Shown here: in pieces, positions 55,254 to 64,000 of the stretch
How positions within the stretch are numbered: the stretch's first letter is position 1
Layout: each line of letters opens with the position of its first letter
DNA from: Acidobacteriota bacterium
GTDB taxonomy: Bacteria > Acidobacteriota > Vicinamibacteria > Vicinamibacterales > UBA2999
Direction of reading: 5' to 3'
DNA: 64,000 nucleotides
Assembly: GCA_963169195.1 (NCBI GenBank)
Contig: CAUJDN010000014.1
Coordinates: 58,074 to 122,073 of the forward strand
The notes under the pieces: model-generated
The model's database searches: none
The model's input: only the letters and a program-made list of their open reading frames with translations
Told to the model about the DNA's origin: nothing
Program-made: the position numbers and the translations under genes

Positions 55254-56185
55254 GGTGTCCCAAGTGCGGGTATCTGGGCTTCGAAGCCACGGATCGGTGC
55301 CGGAACTGCGGCTACGATTTCTCGCTCGCGTCCCCGCTGCCGACCGGTGACCTTCCGCTGCGGCCCTCGGCTGCGGAGGGCCCGCTCGACGATCTCCAAC
55401 TCGGCGGGGAGGACCGTCAGGCGCTGGCACCGGACGGCGAGGCCGAGTCATCGGGGTTCGGGCGGCGCGCGTCACGCCAGCCGGCCCTGTCGGCAGCCAG
55501 TACCGGCGGCGGAGTGCCGCCACCGGTTGCCCGGGACAGTCCCCCTCCGCCCACGAGCGACGCCGAGGACCTGCCGCTGTTTTCGCCTCGCCCGGCCGGG
55601 ACGCCACTGGCCGTGCGCAGGGCCGGCGCCGAGGTGCCGAGGGCCCGCCGCAGTACGACCCGGCCGGTGCGCGTGGAAGAGCCGGTCCTCCCGCTCGGCG
55701 CTGACCCGATGGCGCGGACGGACGCGCCGGAGCCCGCCTCGGCGCGCGCCGCCTGGCCGACAGCACCCGAGGCCGCGGGCGCGGCCGCGCGGCTCGCCGC
55801 GGCACTCGTCGACACCGTGCTGCTCGCCGGTATCGACGCCGCGGTGTACTGGCTCACGTTGCGGGTCGCGGGCCTCCAGCCGACACCCGAAGGAGCGGGC
55901 ACGATTCGCCTCGGGCCCATGGCCGCCTTCTTTGGCGTGCTCGCGTTTCTCTACCTCGTCGGCTTCACCGTGGGAGGCGGCCAGACGATTGGCAAGATGC
56001 TCACGGGCATCCGCGTCACGGGTGACGACGGGCGCGCGGTCGATCTCACCGGCGCCGTCGTGCGCGCCCTCGGGTGTCTCGTCTCGGTGCTCACGCTCGG
56101 CGTGCTCTACATTCCCGCGTTCGTCGGCGGCGACCGCAGGGCCATTCACGACCGCCTGGCCGGTACGCGGGTGGTGCAAGGGTGA
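55250..56185 (+). CDS. RDD-family membrane protein with N-terminal zinc ribbon
   Basis: A 311-residue protein. It starts with a zinc ribbon, CPKCGYLG and CRNCGYDF (residues 3-22). A Pro/Ala/Ser-rich disordered region of about 140 residues leads into a C-terminal RDD domain with three helices (AAARLAAALVDTVLLAGIDA; FFGVLAFLYLVGFTVGGGQ; GCLVSVLTLGVLYIPAF), the motif QTIGKMLTGIRV and the final RAIHDRLAGTRVV. RDD proteins are poorly characterised, some being linked to ion transport. It is coupled by ATGA and GTGA to the TPR gene and pgpA. Confidence 0.82.
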   Translation: MRCPKCGYLGFEATDRCRNCGYDFSLASPLPTGDLPLRPSAAEGPLDDLQLGGEDRQALAPDGEAESSGFGRRASRQPALSAASTGGGVPPPVARDSPPPPTSDAEDLPLFSPRPAGTPLAVRRAGAEVPRARRSTTRPVRVEEPVLPLGADPMARTDAPEPASARAAWPTAPEAAGAAARLAAALVDTVLLAGIDAAVYWLTLRVAGLQPTPEGAGTIRLGPMAAFFGVLAFLYLVGFTVGGGQTIGKMLTGIRVTGDDGRAVDLTGAVVRALGCLVSVLTLGVLYIPAFVGGDRRAIHDRLAGTRVVQG

Positions 56186-56649
56186 CCCGACTGGCACTGG
56201 TGGTATCGACGTTCGGCTACGTCGGCTTCTTCCCCGTCGCTCCCGGCACGGCGGGGTCTGCAGCGGCGCTGGTGGTGTACGCGATCGTGCGGTGGGTCGG
56301 GGCGCCGGCCTTCGAGCTGGCCACGATAATCGTGGTGTTCGCCGCCGGTGTCTGGGCCGCGGCCCGCAGTGAACGCGTCCTCGGCAGCAAGGATCCCGGG
56401 CCGGTCGTCATCGATGAAGTGCTGGGCATGCTGGTCACGCTGGCCTTCCTGCCCTTGTCGCTCGCCGGCGTCGTCGCCGGCTTCGTCCTGTTCCGGGCGC
56501 TCGATGTCATCAAGCCATACCCGGCGCGTCGCCTCGAGGACGCGCCAGGTGGATGGGGGGTGATGCTGGACGACGCGATGGCCGGCGTGTACGGCCAGCT
56601 GGCCATGCGCCTGCTGGTGTGGCTCCTGCCGGGATGGATGGTCGCGTGA
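56182..56649 (+). CDS. pgpA: Phosphatidylglycerophosphatase A
   Basis: A 155-residue PgpA that removes the phosphate from phosphatidylglycerol phosphate to make phosphatidylglycerol. The family core is visible: GTAGSAAALVVYAI, DPGPVVIDEVLGMLVT with the metal-binding acids, FRALDVIKPYPARRLE and a final helix containing MLDDAMAGVYGQL. The GTG start overlaps the RDD gene, and the stop overlaps cinA. It lies near plsY and gpsA, consistent with phospholipid metabolism. Confidence 0.92.
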   Translation: MTRLALVVSTFGYVGFFPVAPGTAGSAAALVVYAIVRWVGAPAFELATIIVVFAAGVWAAARSERVLGSKDPGPVVIDEVLGMLVTLAFLPLSLAGVVAGFVLFRALDVIKPYPARRLEDAPGGWGVMLDDAMAGVYGQLAMRLLVWLLPGWMVA

Positions 56650-57941
56650 CGACACCGTCCAAGGCCGTGATCCTCGCGATCGGCAGCGAGATGCTGTCGC
56701 CGGCCAGGCACGACACCAATTCGCTGTACATCACCGGAGTGCTGAACGAACTCGGCATCGACGTGGCGTACAAGTCGGTGGTGGCCGACAACCTGGCGGA
56801 GCTCCGGGCGCAGATCGCGCAGGCGCTCTCGAGGCACCGGGTGCTCATCCTGACGGGTGGTCTCGGTCCCACCGACGACGACCTCACCCGCGAGGCGGTG
56901 GCGGGCCAGCTCGGCCTGCCGCTGCGGGAGGATCCGGACCTCGTCGAGGCCATCCGCGCGCGCTTCGCGACGCGCGGGATCCCGATGCCGGAGGTGAACC
57001 GCCGCCAGGCACAGGTACCCGACGGCGCCACCGTACTGCACAACCCGCGCGGCAGCGCACCGGGCCTGTTGATCGATCGGGAGGGCGCCGTGATCGCCCT
57101 GCTGCCGGGCCCGCCGCGCGAGATGCAGCCGATGATGGACGGCCCGGTGCGCGATCGGCTTGCCGCCTTTACGGGCGGCCTTCGCCTGATGCGCCGCACG
57201 CTGCGCGTCGCGGGCCGGACCGAGTCTCGCGTCGAGGAGCTGACGCAGCCGATATACTCGGCCTGGCTGACGCAGGCGCCGCCAATCGAGACGACGATCC
57301 TGGCGACGCCCGGGTCCATCGAGCTTCACCTCGGCACGCAGGTCCGGCACGAGGCGGAGGGGGCCGCGGCGCTCAGCGAGGCGGTCGGCCAGCTCGCGTG
57401 CCGGCTCGGGCCTGACCTCGTGAGCCTGGACGGTCACACGGTCGAGCAGGTGGTGGGCGACCTGCTGCGGGCCCGGGGGTGGCGCATCGCTCTGGCGGAG
57501 TCGTGCACCGGCGGGCTGGCGACGTCGCGCCTGACAGACGTGGCTGGCAGTTCCGACTACGTCGAGCGAGGATGGGTGGCCTACAGCAATCGGGCGAAGT
57601 CGGACCTGCTGGGGGTGTCCGACGCCCTCATCGCCGAGCACGGCGCGGTGAGCGCGCCCGTGGCACGAGCCATGGCCGAGGGAGCGCTCGCGCGCGCCAC
57701 GGCCGACGTGGCCGTGGCCATCACCGGCATCGCGGGGCCGGGCGGTGGCACCGAGGCGAAGCCGATCGGGACTGTCTGGATGGCGGTGGCGCTCGCCGCG
57801 CCACGGGAGACGAGAACGCTCCTGTGCCGGTTCCTGGGCAGCCGTCATTTGATTAAGACCTTCGCGGCGGTCACGGCGCTCGACCTGGTGAGGCGCCGGC
57901 TGCTGGAGGCGCCCTGGGACATCGACTGGGCGAGGCGCTAG
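56646..57941 (+). CDS. cinA: CinA-family protein (competence/damage-inducible, NMN deamidase domain)
   Basis: A 431-residue two-domain protein. The N-terminal molybdopterin-binding-like domain has AIGSEML, LILTGGLGPTDDDLTRE and LLPGPPREMQPM; the C-terminal CinA/PncC domain has the active-site run ALAESCTGGLATSRLTDVAGSS and VAITGIAGPGGGTEAKPIGT. In characterised members the two domains act as ADP-ribose pyrophosphatase and NMN amidohydrolase for pyridine nucleotide recycling. GTG start coupled to pgpA. Confidence 0.93.
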   Translation: MTTPSKAVILAIGSEMLSPARHDTNSLYITGVLNELGIDVAYKSVVADNLAELRAQIAQALSRHRVLILTGGLGPTDDDLTREAVAGQLGLPLREDPDLVEAIRARFATRGIPMPEVNRRQAQVPDGATVLHNPRGSAPGLLIDREGAVIALLPGPPREMQPMMDGPVRDRLAAFTGGLRLMRRTLRVAGRTESRVEELTQPIYSAWLTQAPPIETTILATPGSIELHLGTQVRHEAEGAAALSEAVGQLACRLGPDLVSLDGHTVEQVVGDLLRARGWRIALAESCTGGLATSRLTDVAGSSDYVERGWVAYSNRAKSDLLGVSDALIAEHGAVSAPVARAMAEGALARATADVAVAITGIAGPGGGTEAKPIGTVWMAVALAAPRETRTLLCRFLGSRHLIKTFAAVTALDLVRRRLLEAPWDIDWARR

Positions 57942-57944
57942 CCC

Positions 57945-58529
57945 GTGCGGCTCTTCGTCGCCATCACGGTTGGAGACGAGGTCCGCGCGGCGGTGACCCT
58001 CGCCCGACGCGCCATCGAGCGGCAGCTGTCGGGCATGGGCGGCCAGCCACCGCGCCTCGTCTGGGTGACCCCGTCGGCCCTGCACGTCACGTTGCGATTC
58101 CTGGGTGAACAACCCGACGAACGGGTGCCCGCCATCGTCGAGACCGTCCAGGAGCCGTTTCCGCTGGCGCCCTTCCAGGTGGCCTGGCTGGGGCTCGGGG
58201 CGTTTCCGTCGCCACGCCGGCCCCGCGCCATCTGGGTGGGCGTCAGGCAGGGAGCCGCCGAGCTGGGCCTGCTCGAGGCTGAAGTGACCCGACGGCTGGG
58301 CACGCTGCTGCCGGGGGAGCGGCCCGAGGATGCGGCACCATTCCATCCGCATCTGACGATTGCACGGGTGAAGACCGAGGCGCCGGGCGTGAACTGGCCG
58401 GGGGTGCTCGACGCCGCGGCCATCGGGGAGGTGCGCTCGCACGTGGACCACGTGGGACTGCTGCGGAGCCACGGTCTTCCCGGAGGCGTAGGCTACGAGG
58501 AGATTGCGCGCGGGCGGCTCGAAGGATGA
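57945..58529 (+). CDS. thpR: RNA 2',3'-cyclic phosphodiesterase
   Basis: A 194-residue 2H phosphoesterase of the LigT/ThpR type. Both HxT motifs are present: ALHVTLRFLG and FHPHLTIARV. The N-terminus MRLFVAITVGDEVR is typical. It can open 2',3'-cyclic phosphates on RNA ends and ligate tRNA halves in vitro; its cellular role is not settled. It starts at GTG three bases after the cinA stop. Confidence 0.92.
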   Translation: MRLFVAITVGDEVRAAVTLARRAIERQLSGMGGQPPRLVWVTPSALHVTLRFLGEQPDERVPAIVETVQEPFPLAPFQVAWLGLGAFPSPRRPRAIWVGVRQGAAELGLLEAEVTRRLGTLLPGERPEDAAPFHPHLTIARVKTEAPGVNWPGVLDAAAIGEVRSHVDHVGLLRSHGLPGGVGYEEIARGRLEG

Positions 58530-58540
58530 CGGTACGACGG

Positions 58541-58546
58541 TAAGAT
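58541..58546 (+). promoter_or_regulatory. -10-like TAAGAT before plsY
   Basis: TAAGAT ends 10 nt before the plsY ATG, in the 27-bp gap after thpR. Weak match. Confidence 0.25.
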
Positions 58547-58556
58547 CGTCGGAATC

Positions 58557-59153
58557 ATGATTGCGGCCATGGTCGGCTACATCGTGGGCTCGCTGCCGCT
58601 GGGGTTCCTCATCGCCCGCGGGCGGCGCGGCATCGACCTGCGACGGGTCGGCAGCGGCAACGTCGGTGCCGCCAACGTCTATCGGAGTGCCGGCCGCTCG
58701 CTGGGCGTCGCGGTGATGCTCGTGGATGTCGCCAAGGGCGCCAGCGGGGTGTGGCTGGCCCGGTTCGTGGACGGTGGGTCCGGTGACGGCGCCGCGCTGG
58801 CCGGCCTGGGCGCCGTGGTGGGCCACGTCTATCCGATCTGGCTGCGGTTCGTGGGCGGCAAGGGCGTGGCCGTGGCCTGCGGGGTGTTCGCGCTGCTGGC
58901 CCCGCTGGCCACGGTCATCGCCGCGTCGGTCTTCGTTCTGGCCACGTGGATGACGCGGTACGTATCGCTCGGCTCGGTGCTGGCGACGCTGGCGCTGCCC
59001 GCCGTCGAGTGGACGCGCGTGGGGTCGGAACCGGTGACGCTGGCCGCGACGGCGGTCTCGGCCCTGGTGCTGTTCCGGCACCGTGGCAACCTGGCCCGGA
59101 TCCTTCATGGCACCGAGCGGCGGCTGGGGCAGCGCGCCGCGGTGAACTCCTAG
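58557..59153 (+). CDS. plsY: Glycerol-3-phosphate acyltransferase PlsY
   Basis: A 198-residue inner-membrane protein using acyl-phosphate to acylate glycerol-3-phosphate, the first step of phospholipid synthesis. The three PlsY motifs are visible: GSLPLGFLIARG with RRVGSGNVGAANVYR, GHVYPIWLRFVGGKGVA, and a later helix with SLGSVLATLALP. Five helices are predicted. gpsA, which makes its substrate, follows 46 bp downstream. Confidence 0.96.
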   Translation: MIAAMVGYIVGSLPLGFLIARGRRGIDLRRVGSGNVGAANVYRSAGRSLGVAVMLVDVAKGASGVWLARFVDGGSGDGAALAGLGAVVGHVYPIWLRFVGGKGVAVACGVFALLAPLATVIAASVFVLATWMTRYVSLGSVLATLALPAVEWTRVGSEPVTLAATAVSALVLFRHRGNLARILHGTERRLGQRAAVNS

Positions 59154-59199
59154 CGCTCGGCCGGGCCGCCAGGGCCGGCCGCACAGGTATCTGATCTCG

Positions 59200-60198
59200 A
59201 TGGAGAGAGTGACAGTCATCGGCTCGGGCAGTTGGGGCACCGCGCTTGCGGTCCACCTGGGGCACATCGGGCACGATGTCACGCTGTGGGCGCGCGACGC
59301 GGTGCTGGCCGCCGAGATGGCGGCGCGGTGCGCGAACCCGGTGTACCTGCCGGACATCACCTTCCCGCCGTCGCTGCGGAGCACGGCCAGGCTCGAGGAC
59401 GCTCTCGCCGGGGCGGGCGTCGTCGTGGTGGCCGTGCCCTCGCACGGCGTGCGAGCGGTGGCACGACAGATGGCGCCCCGGCTCGCGCCGGGGGCGCTGG
59501 TCGTCAGCGCGACGAAGGGCATCGAGGAGGGGTCGCTCCTGCGCATGTCGGAGGTGCTGGCCGCGGAACTGCCGTCGGCCGGAGCCGTCGCCGTCATCTC
59601 GGGCCCGAGCTTCGCGCTCGAACTGGCGCGAGGGCTGCCGACGGCGGTGGTCGTCGCGTCCGCCTCACCCCGCTCCGTTGAACGCGTGCAGGCGGAGTTC
59701 CGCTCCCCGTCGCTCCGGCTCTACGGGACCCCTGACCTGACCGGGGTCGAGATTGGCGGGGCGCTCAAGAACACGATTGCCATTGCCGCAGGCGTGGTGG
59801 AAGGGCTCGGGCAGGGACACAACGCCCTGGCGGCGCTCATCACGCGCGGGCTCGCCGAGGTCACGCGACTGGCGGTGGCGATGGGCGGGCAGCGAGAGAC
59901 GCTGGCCGGCCTCGCGGGACTGGGCGACCTGGTGCTCACGTGCACGGGCGGCCTCAGCCGCAATCGTCACGTCGGTGCGGAGCTGGCGCGCGGGCGGTCG
60001 CTCGGCGATGTGCTCGCGAGCACGAAGATGGTGGCCGAGGGCGTGCGGACCACGGATGCGGCGCTGGCACTTGCGGCGCGGCACGGTGTCGAGCTGCCGA
60101 TCGCCGAGCAGGTGTCGGCAATCCTGTCCGGACGCAAGGATCCCCCAACGGCCCTCCGCGACCTGATGGGACGCCGGCAGAAGGCCGAGCACAGCTAG
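59200..60198 (+). CDS. gpsA: Glycerol-3-phosphate dehydrogenase [NAD(P)+]
   Basis: A 332-residue GpsA reducing dihydroxyacetone phosphate to sn-glycerol-3-phosphate. The dinucleotide site is [14 protein letters not shown]. Later motifs are [26 protein letters not shown], the catalytic Lys in [14 protein letters not shown] and [14 protein letters not shown]. The length is standard. It feeds plsY immediately upstream; ftsY follows 16 bp later. Confidence 0.96.
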   Translation: MERVTVIGSGSWGTALAVHLGHIGHDVTLWARDAVLAAEMAARCANPVYLPDITFPPSLRSTARLEDALAGAGVVVVAVPSHGVRAVARQMAPRLAPGALVVSATKGIEEGSLLRMSEVLAAELPSAGAVAVISGPSFALELARGLPTAVVVASASPRSVERVQAEFRSPSLRLYGTPDLTGVEIGGALKNTIAIAAGVVEGLGQGHNALAALITRGLAEVTRLAVAMGGQRETLAGLAGLGDLVLTCTGGLSRNRHVGAELARGRSLGDVLASTKMVAEGVRTTDAALALAARHGVELPIAEQVSAILSGRKDPPTALRDLMGRRQKAEHS

Positions 60199-60214
60199 AT
60201 CGGGACGTGATTCC

Positions 60215-61147
60215 ATGGGTTTGCTCGACAGACTGAAGCAAGGGCTCACGCGCACCGCGCAGCAGATTGCGGAGCGGTTCGATGAGCTGGTGAAGGGCAG
60301 TGACACGCCCGAACAGCGCGGGCGTGCCCTCGAGCCCGATACGCTCGAGGGGCTCGAGGACGTGCTGCTGATGGCGGATGTCGGCGTGGCCGCCTCCCGG
60401 AGCATCGTGGACGCGGTGGCCCGGCGCCAGCGCCGCGGCGAGTCGCTCCGCCAGCTGGTGCGGGACGAGATTCTTCGCATCCTGACGTCCGCCGATGCGG
60501 CGGTGGTCCCGCCGGCTCCCGGGAGCGGCCCACGCGTCGTGCTCATCGTCGGGGTGAACGGGACCGGCAAGACCACCACGGTGGGGAAGCTCGCCAGCCA
60601 GCTGAAGGGGGAGGGGCTGACGCCGCTCATCTGCGCGGCCGACACGTTCCGGGCCGCGGCGGTGGACCAGCTGCAGGTGTGGGCCGATCGCGCCGGCGTG
60701 GACATCGTGCGCGCTCGCGAGGGATCCGACCCGGCCGCCGTGGTGTTCGATGCGATGACCGCCGGGAAGACGCGTGGGCGCGACGTGATCCTGGTGGACA
60801 CGGCCGGTCGCCTGCACACGCGACAGAACCTCATGCAGGAACTGGAGAAAATCCGCCGCGTGGCCGGCCGCGAGATTCCCGGCGCGCCTCACGAGACGCT
60901 CCTCGTGCTGGACGCGACCGTCGGGCAGAACGCGCTGGCGCAGGCGCGCGAGTTCATGGCCGTCGCCGGCGTGACCGGCATCGTCCTGACCAAGCTCGAT
61001 GGCACCGCCAAGGGCGGGATGGCCGTCGCGATCGCCCACGATCTCGGCCTGCCCATCCGCTACGTCGGCGTCGGCGAGGGCATCAACGACCTGCTCCCGT
61101 TCCACGCGGAGGAGTACGTCGATGCGCTCTTCCAGGAGAAGTGGTGA
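60215..61147 (+). CDS. ftsY: Signal recognition particle receptor FtsY
   Basis: A 310-residue SRP-receptor GTPase that docks ribosomes to the membrane. It has the short form without the long acidic A domain: the N domain begins [13 protein letters not shown], and the G domain shows [49 protein letters not shown] and the closing [20 protein letters not shown]. It overlaps ribD by GTGA, so secretion and riboflavin genes share a transcript here. Confidence 0.96.
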   Translation: MGLLDRLKQGLTRTAQQIAERFDELVKGSDTPEQRGRALEPDTLEGLEDVLLMADVGVAASRSIVDAVARRQRRGESLRQLVRDEILRILTSADAAVVPPAPGSGPRVVLIVGVNGTGKTTTVGKLASQLKGEGLTPLICAADTFRAAAVDQLQVWADRAGVDIVRAREGSDPAAVVFDAMTAGKTRGRDVILVDTAGRLHTRQNLMQELEKIRRVAGREIPGAPHETLLVLDATVGQNALAQAREFMAVAGVTGIVLTKLDGTAKGGMAVAIAHDLGLPIRYVGVGEGINDLLPFHAEEYVDALFQEKW

Positions 61148-62226
61148 TCGACGAGGACCTCATGCGGCGTGCGCTGTTCCACGCCGGGCGCGCGGCGGGC
61201 GCCACGACACCGAATCCCCTGGTCGGCGCGGTCGTCGTGTCAGCGGGCGGCGTCATCGTCGGGCAGGCCCGGCACCCGCGGGCGGGGGATCCACATGCCG
61301 AGGTCCTCGCCCTGGATGAAGCGGGGCCGCGCGCCCTCGGCGGAACCCTGTTCGTCACGCTCGAGCCGTGCTGCCATCACGGGCGCACGCCTCCCTGCAC
61401 CGCGCGGATCATCGAGAGCGGCGTGGCACGCGTGGTGGTGGCCATGGTGGATCCGAATCCGATCGTGCACGGCCGCGGCATCAGCGAGCTCCGGGCGGCC
61501 GGCATCCGTGTCGACGTGGGCCTGCTCGAGGCCGAGGCGCGACGGCTGAATCGCCCCTTCGTCACCGTGCAGACGCTCGGGCGCCCGGAGGTGATCATCA
61601 AGGCGGCAACCAGCGCCGACGGGCGAATCGCGGCGCGGCCGGGGGAGCGCACCGCGATCAGCTCTCCGGAGTCGGCCCGCCGCACGCAGCACCTGAGAGC
61701 GATGGCTGACGCGGTGGCCGTGGGCGCAGGGACGGTGCTGGCCGACGATCCGCTGCTGACAGCCCGCGACATGGTGCGGTCACGGCCGTTGACCCGCGTG
61801 GTGTTCGACCGGCGATTGCGGACGCCGCCCCGCGCACGCCTCCTTGCGACCGTAGAGGATGGCCCGGTCATCATCCTGACCACGGACCAGGTGCTCGAGC
61901 GCGAGCCCGCTCGCGCACGAGCGCTGCAGGATGCCGGCGCCACCGTGGCAGGCGGCGGCGACGACATCGCGCGCGCCCTTCGCAGGCTCGTCGCGTACGA
62001 CATCTCGTCCGTGCTCGTCGAAGGCGGCGCCCTGGTGCATCGCGCGCTCCTCGACGCGGACCTGGTGGACACGGCGCACCTCATCGTGGCGCCGGTGCGC
62101 CTCGGGCCGGGCGGCGTGCTCCTGTTCGGCACCGGCGACGTCGGAATGGGCGGAACGGCGCCGCGCAGCGTCGAGCGCGTGGGGCCCGACACCTGGATGG
62201 AGTTCGATGTTCACGGGAATCGTTGA
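61144..62226 (+). CDS. ribD: Bifunctional riboflavin biosynthesis deaminase/reductase RibD
   Basis: A 360-residue RibD. The N-terminal deaminase domain has zinc ligands in DPHAEVLAL and EPCCHHGRTPPC. The C-terminal reductase domain starts near EVIIKAATSADGRIA and contains AVGAGTVLADDPLLT, TRVVFDRRLRTP and LVEGGALVHRALLDADLVD. It catalyses two successive steps after GTP cyclohydrolase II. GTG 61144 overlaps ftsY, and ribE begins inside its last 20 bases. No FMN riboswitch was noticed, as the gene is not preceded by a leader. Confidence 0.95.
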   Translation: MIDEDLMRRALFHAGRAAGATTPNPLVGAVVVSAGGVIVGQARHPRAGDPHAEVLALDEAGPRALGGTLFVTLEPCCHHGRTPPCTARIIESGVARVVVAMVDPNPIVHGRGISELRAAGIRVDVGLLEAEARRLNRPFVTVQTLGRPEVIIKAATSADGRIAARPGERTAISSPESARRTQHLRAMADAVAVGAGTVLADDPLLTARDMVRSRPLTRVVFDRRLRTPPRARLLATVEDGPVIILTTDQVLEREPARARALQDAGATVAGGGDDIARALRRLVAYDISSVLVEGGALVHRALLDADLVDTAHLIVAPVRLGPGGVLLFGTGDVGMGGTAPRSVERVGPDTWMEFDVHGNR

Positions 62227-62800
62227 AGCCACGGGAGCCGTCGCCGACGTGAGGACGACGGAAGGCGGGCGGCGCCTGAGAATCGAGACCGCCCTGGCGC
62301 CGCTGCTCGCCCCGGGCGCCAGCCTCGCGGTCAATGGCGTGTGCCTCACGGTCGTGGTGACCGACGGCATCGACGTCGTGGCCGACGTCGGCCCCGAGAC
62401 GGCGCGGGTCACCACGCTCGGAGGCCTCCGGCGGGGGCAGCGCGTCAACCTCGAGCGGCCCCTCCGCGCGGACGGCCGCCTGGACGGCCACTTCGTGCTC
62501 GGCCACGTCGACGGCGTCGGCAGCGTGACCGACGTGCGCGACGAGGCCGACTCGCACTGGATCACCGTCCAGTTCCCGGCCGCGCTCGCGCCCTATTTCA
62601 TCCGAAAGGGGTCGGTGGCCGTGGACGGGGTGAGCCTGACGGTTGCGGGCCTCGGCGACCGGGCATTCGACATCCAGGTCATTCCATACACCTGGCAGCA
62701 CACGACGCTCCGCGACCTGCGCCCGGCCGACAAAGTGAACCTCGAGTGCGACATGATAGGGAAGTACGTCGTGCGCGTGCTCGAGGCCCGAAAGCCATGA
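62207..62800 (+). CDS. ribE: Riboflavin synthase, alpha subunit
   Basis: A 197-residue riboflavin synthase converting two 6,7-dimethyl-8-ribityllumazine molecules to riboflavin. It opens [12 protein letters not shown]. Two homologous beta-barrel halves are visible, each with a GVCLTVV or GVSLTVAG strand and a GHVDGVG or [10 protein letters not shown] segment. It overlaps ribD by 20 bp and ribBA by ATGA. Confidence 0.95.
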   Translation: MFTGIVEATGAVADVRTTEGGRRLRIETALAPLLAPGASLAVNGVCLTVVVTDGIDVVADVGPETARVTTLGGLRRGQRVNLERPLRADGRLDGHFVLGHVDGVGSVTDVRDEADSHWITVQFPAALAPYFIRKGSVAVDGVSLTVAGLGDRAFDIQVIPYTWQHTTLRDLRPADKVNLECDMIGKYVVRVLEARKP

Positions 62801-64000
62801 GACAGAAACAAGCGGGAGCGTCGACAATGCGGATTGCACGGGGCGCCAGCCGCCAGGGTCCCTTCGCGCCGGTCGAGGACGCCCTCGCCGCCTTCAAGCG
62901 CGGCGCGATGCTCATCGTCGTGGACGATGAGGACAGGGAGAACGAGGGCGACCTGACCATCGCGGCCGAGAAGGTGACGCCCGAGGCCATCAACTTCATG
63001 ATGACCTACGGGCGCGGGCTGATCTGCATGCCGATGACCGGGGCCCGGCTCGACGAACTCCAGATCCCGCTGCAGGTGCCCGCACAGCAGAACTCCACGC
63101 AGTTCGAGACGGCGTTCTGCGTCGGCATCGAGGCGCGCCAGGGCACGACGACCGGCATCTCGGCGGCGGACCGCGCGCAAACCGTCACGGTGGCCATCGC
63201 CCCCCGCACCAGGCCTGAGGATCTGGCGCGGCCCGGCCACGTGTTTCCCCTCCGGGCGCGCGATGGGGGGGTGCTCGTCCGGGCGGGCCAGACCGAGGCC
63301 GCGGTGGACCTGGCGCGCATCGCGGGCCTGTATCCCGCCGGCGTGATCTGCGAGATCGCGAGCCGCGACGGCAGCATGGCCCGCGTGCCGGAGCTGGCCA
63401 GGTTCGCGAAGCGCCACAAGCTGCTCATGATCACGGTCGCGGATCTGATCCGCCACCGCATGCGTACCGAGGGGCTCGTGCAGAAGGTCGCCGAGGCGGA
63501 TCTGCCCACCGAGCATGGTCCGTTTCGGATCCATGGGTTCGAGAGCCTCATCGACCGGCAGACGCACGTCGCGCTGGTCTGCGGGGACCTCGGGGATGGC
63601 GAGAACGTCCTCGTCCGGGTCCACTCCAAGTGCCTCACCGGGGACGTGTTCCACTCGGCCCGCTGCGACTGCGGCCCGCAGCTGCACGCGGCGATGAGCC
63701 GCATCGCCCAGGAAGGCCGGGGGATCCTGCTGTACCTGAACCAGGAGGGCCGCGGCATCGGTCTCGCCAACAAGCTCCGTGCTTACGCCCTGCAGGACCA
63801 GGGCTTCGACACCGTGGAGGCGAACGTGAAGCTCGGGTTCAAGCCCGACCAGCGCGACTACGGGATCGGGGCGCAGATTCTGCGCGACCTCGGCGTGTCG
63901 TCGATGCGGTTGTTGACGAACAACCCGCGCAAGTTCGTCGGGCTGGAGGGGTACGGCTTGTCGGTCGTGGAATCGGTCCCGATTGAAGTGCCGATTACCG
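62797..64000 (+). CDS. ribBA: Bifunctional DHBP synthase / GTP cyclohydrolase II (3' end outside window)
   Basis: At least 401 residues are present; the frame is open at the window edge. The N-terminal RibB domain (about 25-220) shows [15 protein letters not shown] with acidic metal ligands, [27 protein letters not shown] and [10 protein letters not shown]. The RibA domain (from about 230) has zinc cysteines in [18 protein letters not shown] and the active-site run [17 protein letters not shown]. It makes the two precursors of lumazine from ribulose-5-phosphate and GTP. ATG 62797 overlaps ribE as ATGA; ATG 62827 is in frame. ribH probably follows. Confidence 0.95.
   Translation, partial: MRQKQAGASTMRIARGASRQGPFAPVEDALAAFKRGAMLIVVDDEDRENEGDLTIAAEKVTPEAINFMMTYGRGLICMPMTGARLDELQIPLQVPAQQNSTQFETAFCVGIEARQGTTTGISAADRAQTVTVAIAPRTRPEDLARPGHVFPLRARDGGVLVRAGQTEAAVDLARIAGLYPAGVICEIASRDGSMARVPELARFAKRHKLLMITVADLIRHRMRTEGLVQKVAEADLPTEHGPFRIHGFESLIDRQTHVALVCGDLGDGENVLVRVHSKCLTGDVFHSARCDCGPQLHAAMSRIAQEGRGILLYLNQEGRGIGLANKLRAYALQDQGFDTVEANVKLGFKPDQRDYGIGAQILRDLGVSSMRLLTNNPRKFVGLEGYGLSVVESVPIEVPIT

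Noticed and set aside
61100..61160. FMN riboswitch before ribD
   Set aside because: ribD overlaps ftsY, leaving no leader for an RFN element.

Overview
The window is a GC-rich, densely coded bacterial chromosome segment from a diderm organism. It carries an RND efflux system with a TolC-type outer-membrane factor, a TonB energy transducer, and a large Oar-type TonB-dependent receptor with an N-terminal carboxypeptidase-like domain. That receptor type, the frequent GTG starts and the overall gene mix suggest an Acidobacteriota lineage such as Vicinamibacteria. This placement is inference from gene content; no database was searched. No rRNA, tRNA or CRISPR array was seen.

Layout. 1-8.6 kb: partial alpha/beta hydrolase, DEAD-box helicase, DUF4397 protein, a membrane/TPR gene pair, ABC-F ATPase, zinc peptidase, cysteine dioxygenase-like and metallo-beta-lactamase-fold genes, PilZ protein. 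8.8-17.9 kb: a TPR/sigma54 activator divergent from a PP2C phosphatase, then a tesA-ybbA-ybbP-like cluster, a DksA-type zinc finger, a ferritin-like protein and folK. 17.9-27.0 kb (minus strand): ECF sigma factor, anti-sigma, ispH, Spy/CpxP-like sensor, TolC, membrane fusion protein and RND pump in one tight array. 27.2-37.5 kb (plus strand): pckA, gatB, ftsE-ftsX, a small unknown gene, glycerate kinase, rnr, selB. 37.5-43.4 kb: tatA divergent from a TonB gene, glutaminyl cyclase, a PPK2 relic, and on the minus strand purC, a Fis-type regulator and groES-groEL. 43.6-48.9 kb: flippase-like protein, nrdR, and an NtrY/NtrX-like two-component pair. 48.9-54.4 kb: accessory region with a deleted IS256-family element between two inverted arrays of about 15-bp repeats, then ftcD, the Oar-type receptor and a second transposase relic. 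54.4-64.0 kb: TPR and RDD genes followed by pgpA, cinA, thpR, plsY, gpsA, ftsY, ribD, ribE and ribBA.

How the genes work together. Most neighbours overlap by four bases (ATGA or GTGA), so translation is probably coupled along operons. plsY, gpsA and pgpA cover phospholipid synthesis, and ribD/ribE/ribBA cover most of riboflavin synthesis. groESL has a recognisable TTGACA promoter, a CIRCE-like operator and a UUCG-loop terminator. Many genes have a -10-like hexamer only 6-15 nt before the start codon, which suggests leaderless or very short-leader mRNAs.

Least explained: the paired 15-bp arrays that begin exactly at the stop codons of two convergent genes, two sigma54 activators with altered GAFTGA loops, a 91-bp palindromic element, and an isoprenoid gene inside an apparent sigma-factor/efflux operon.
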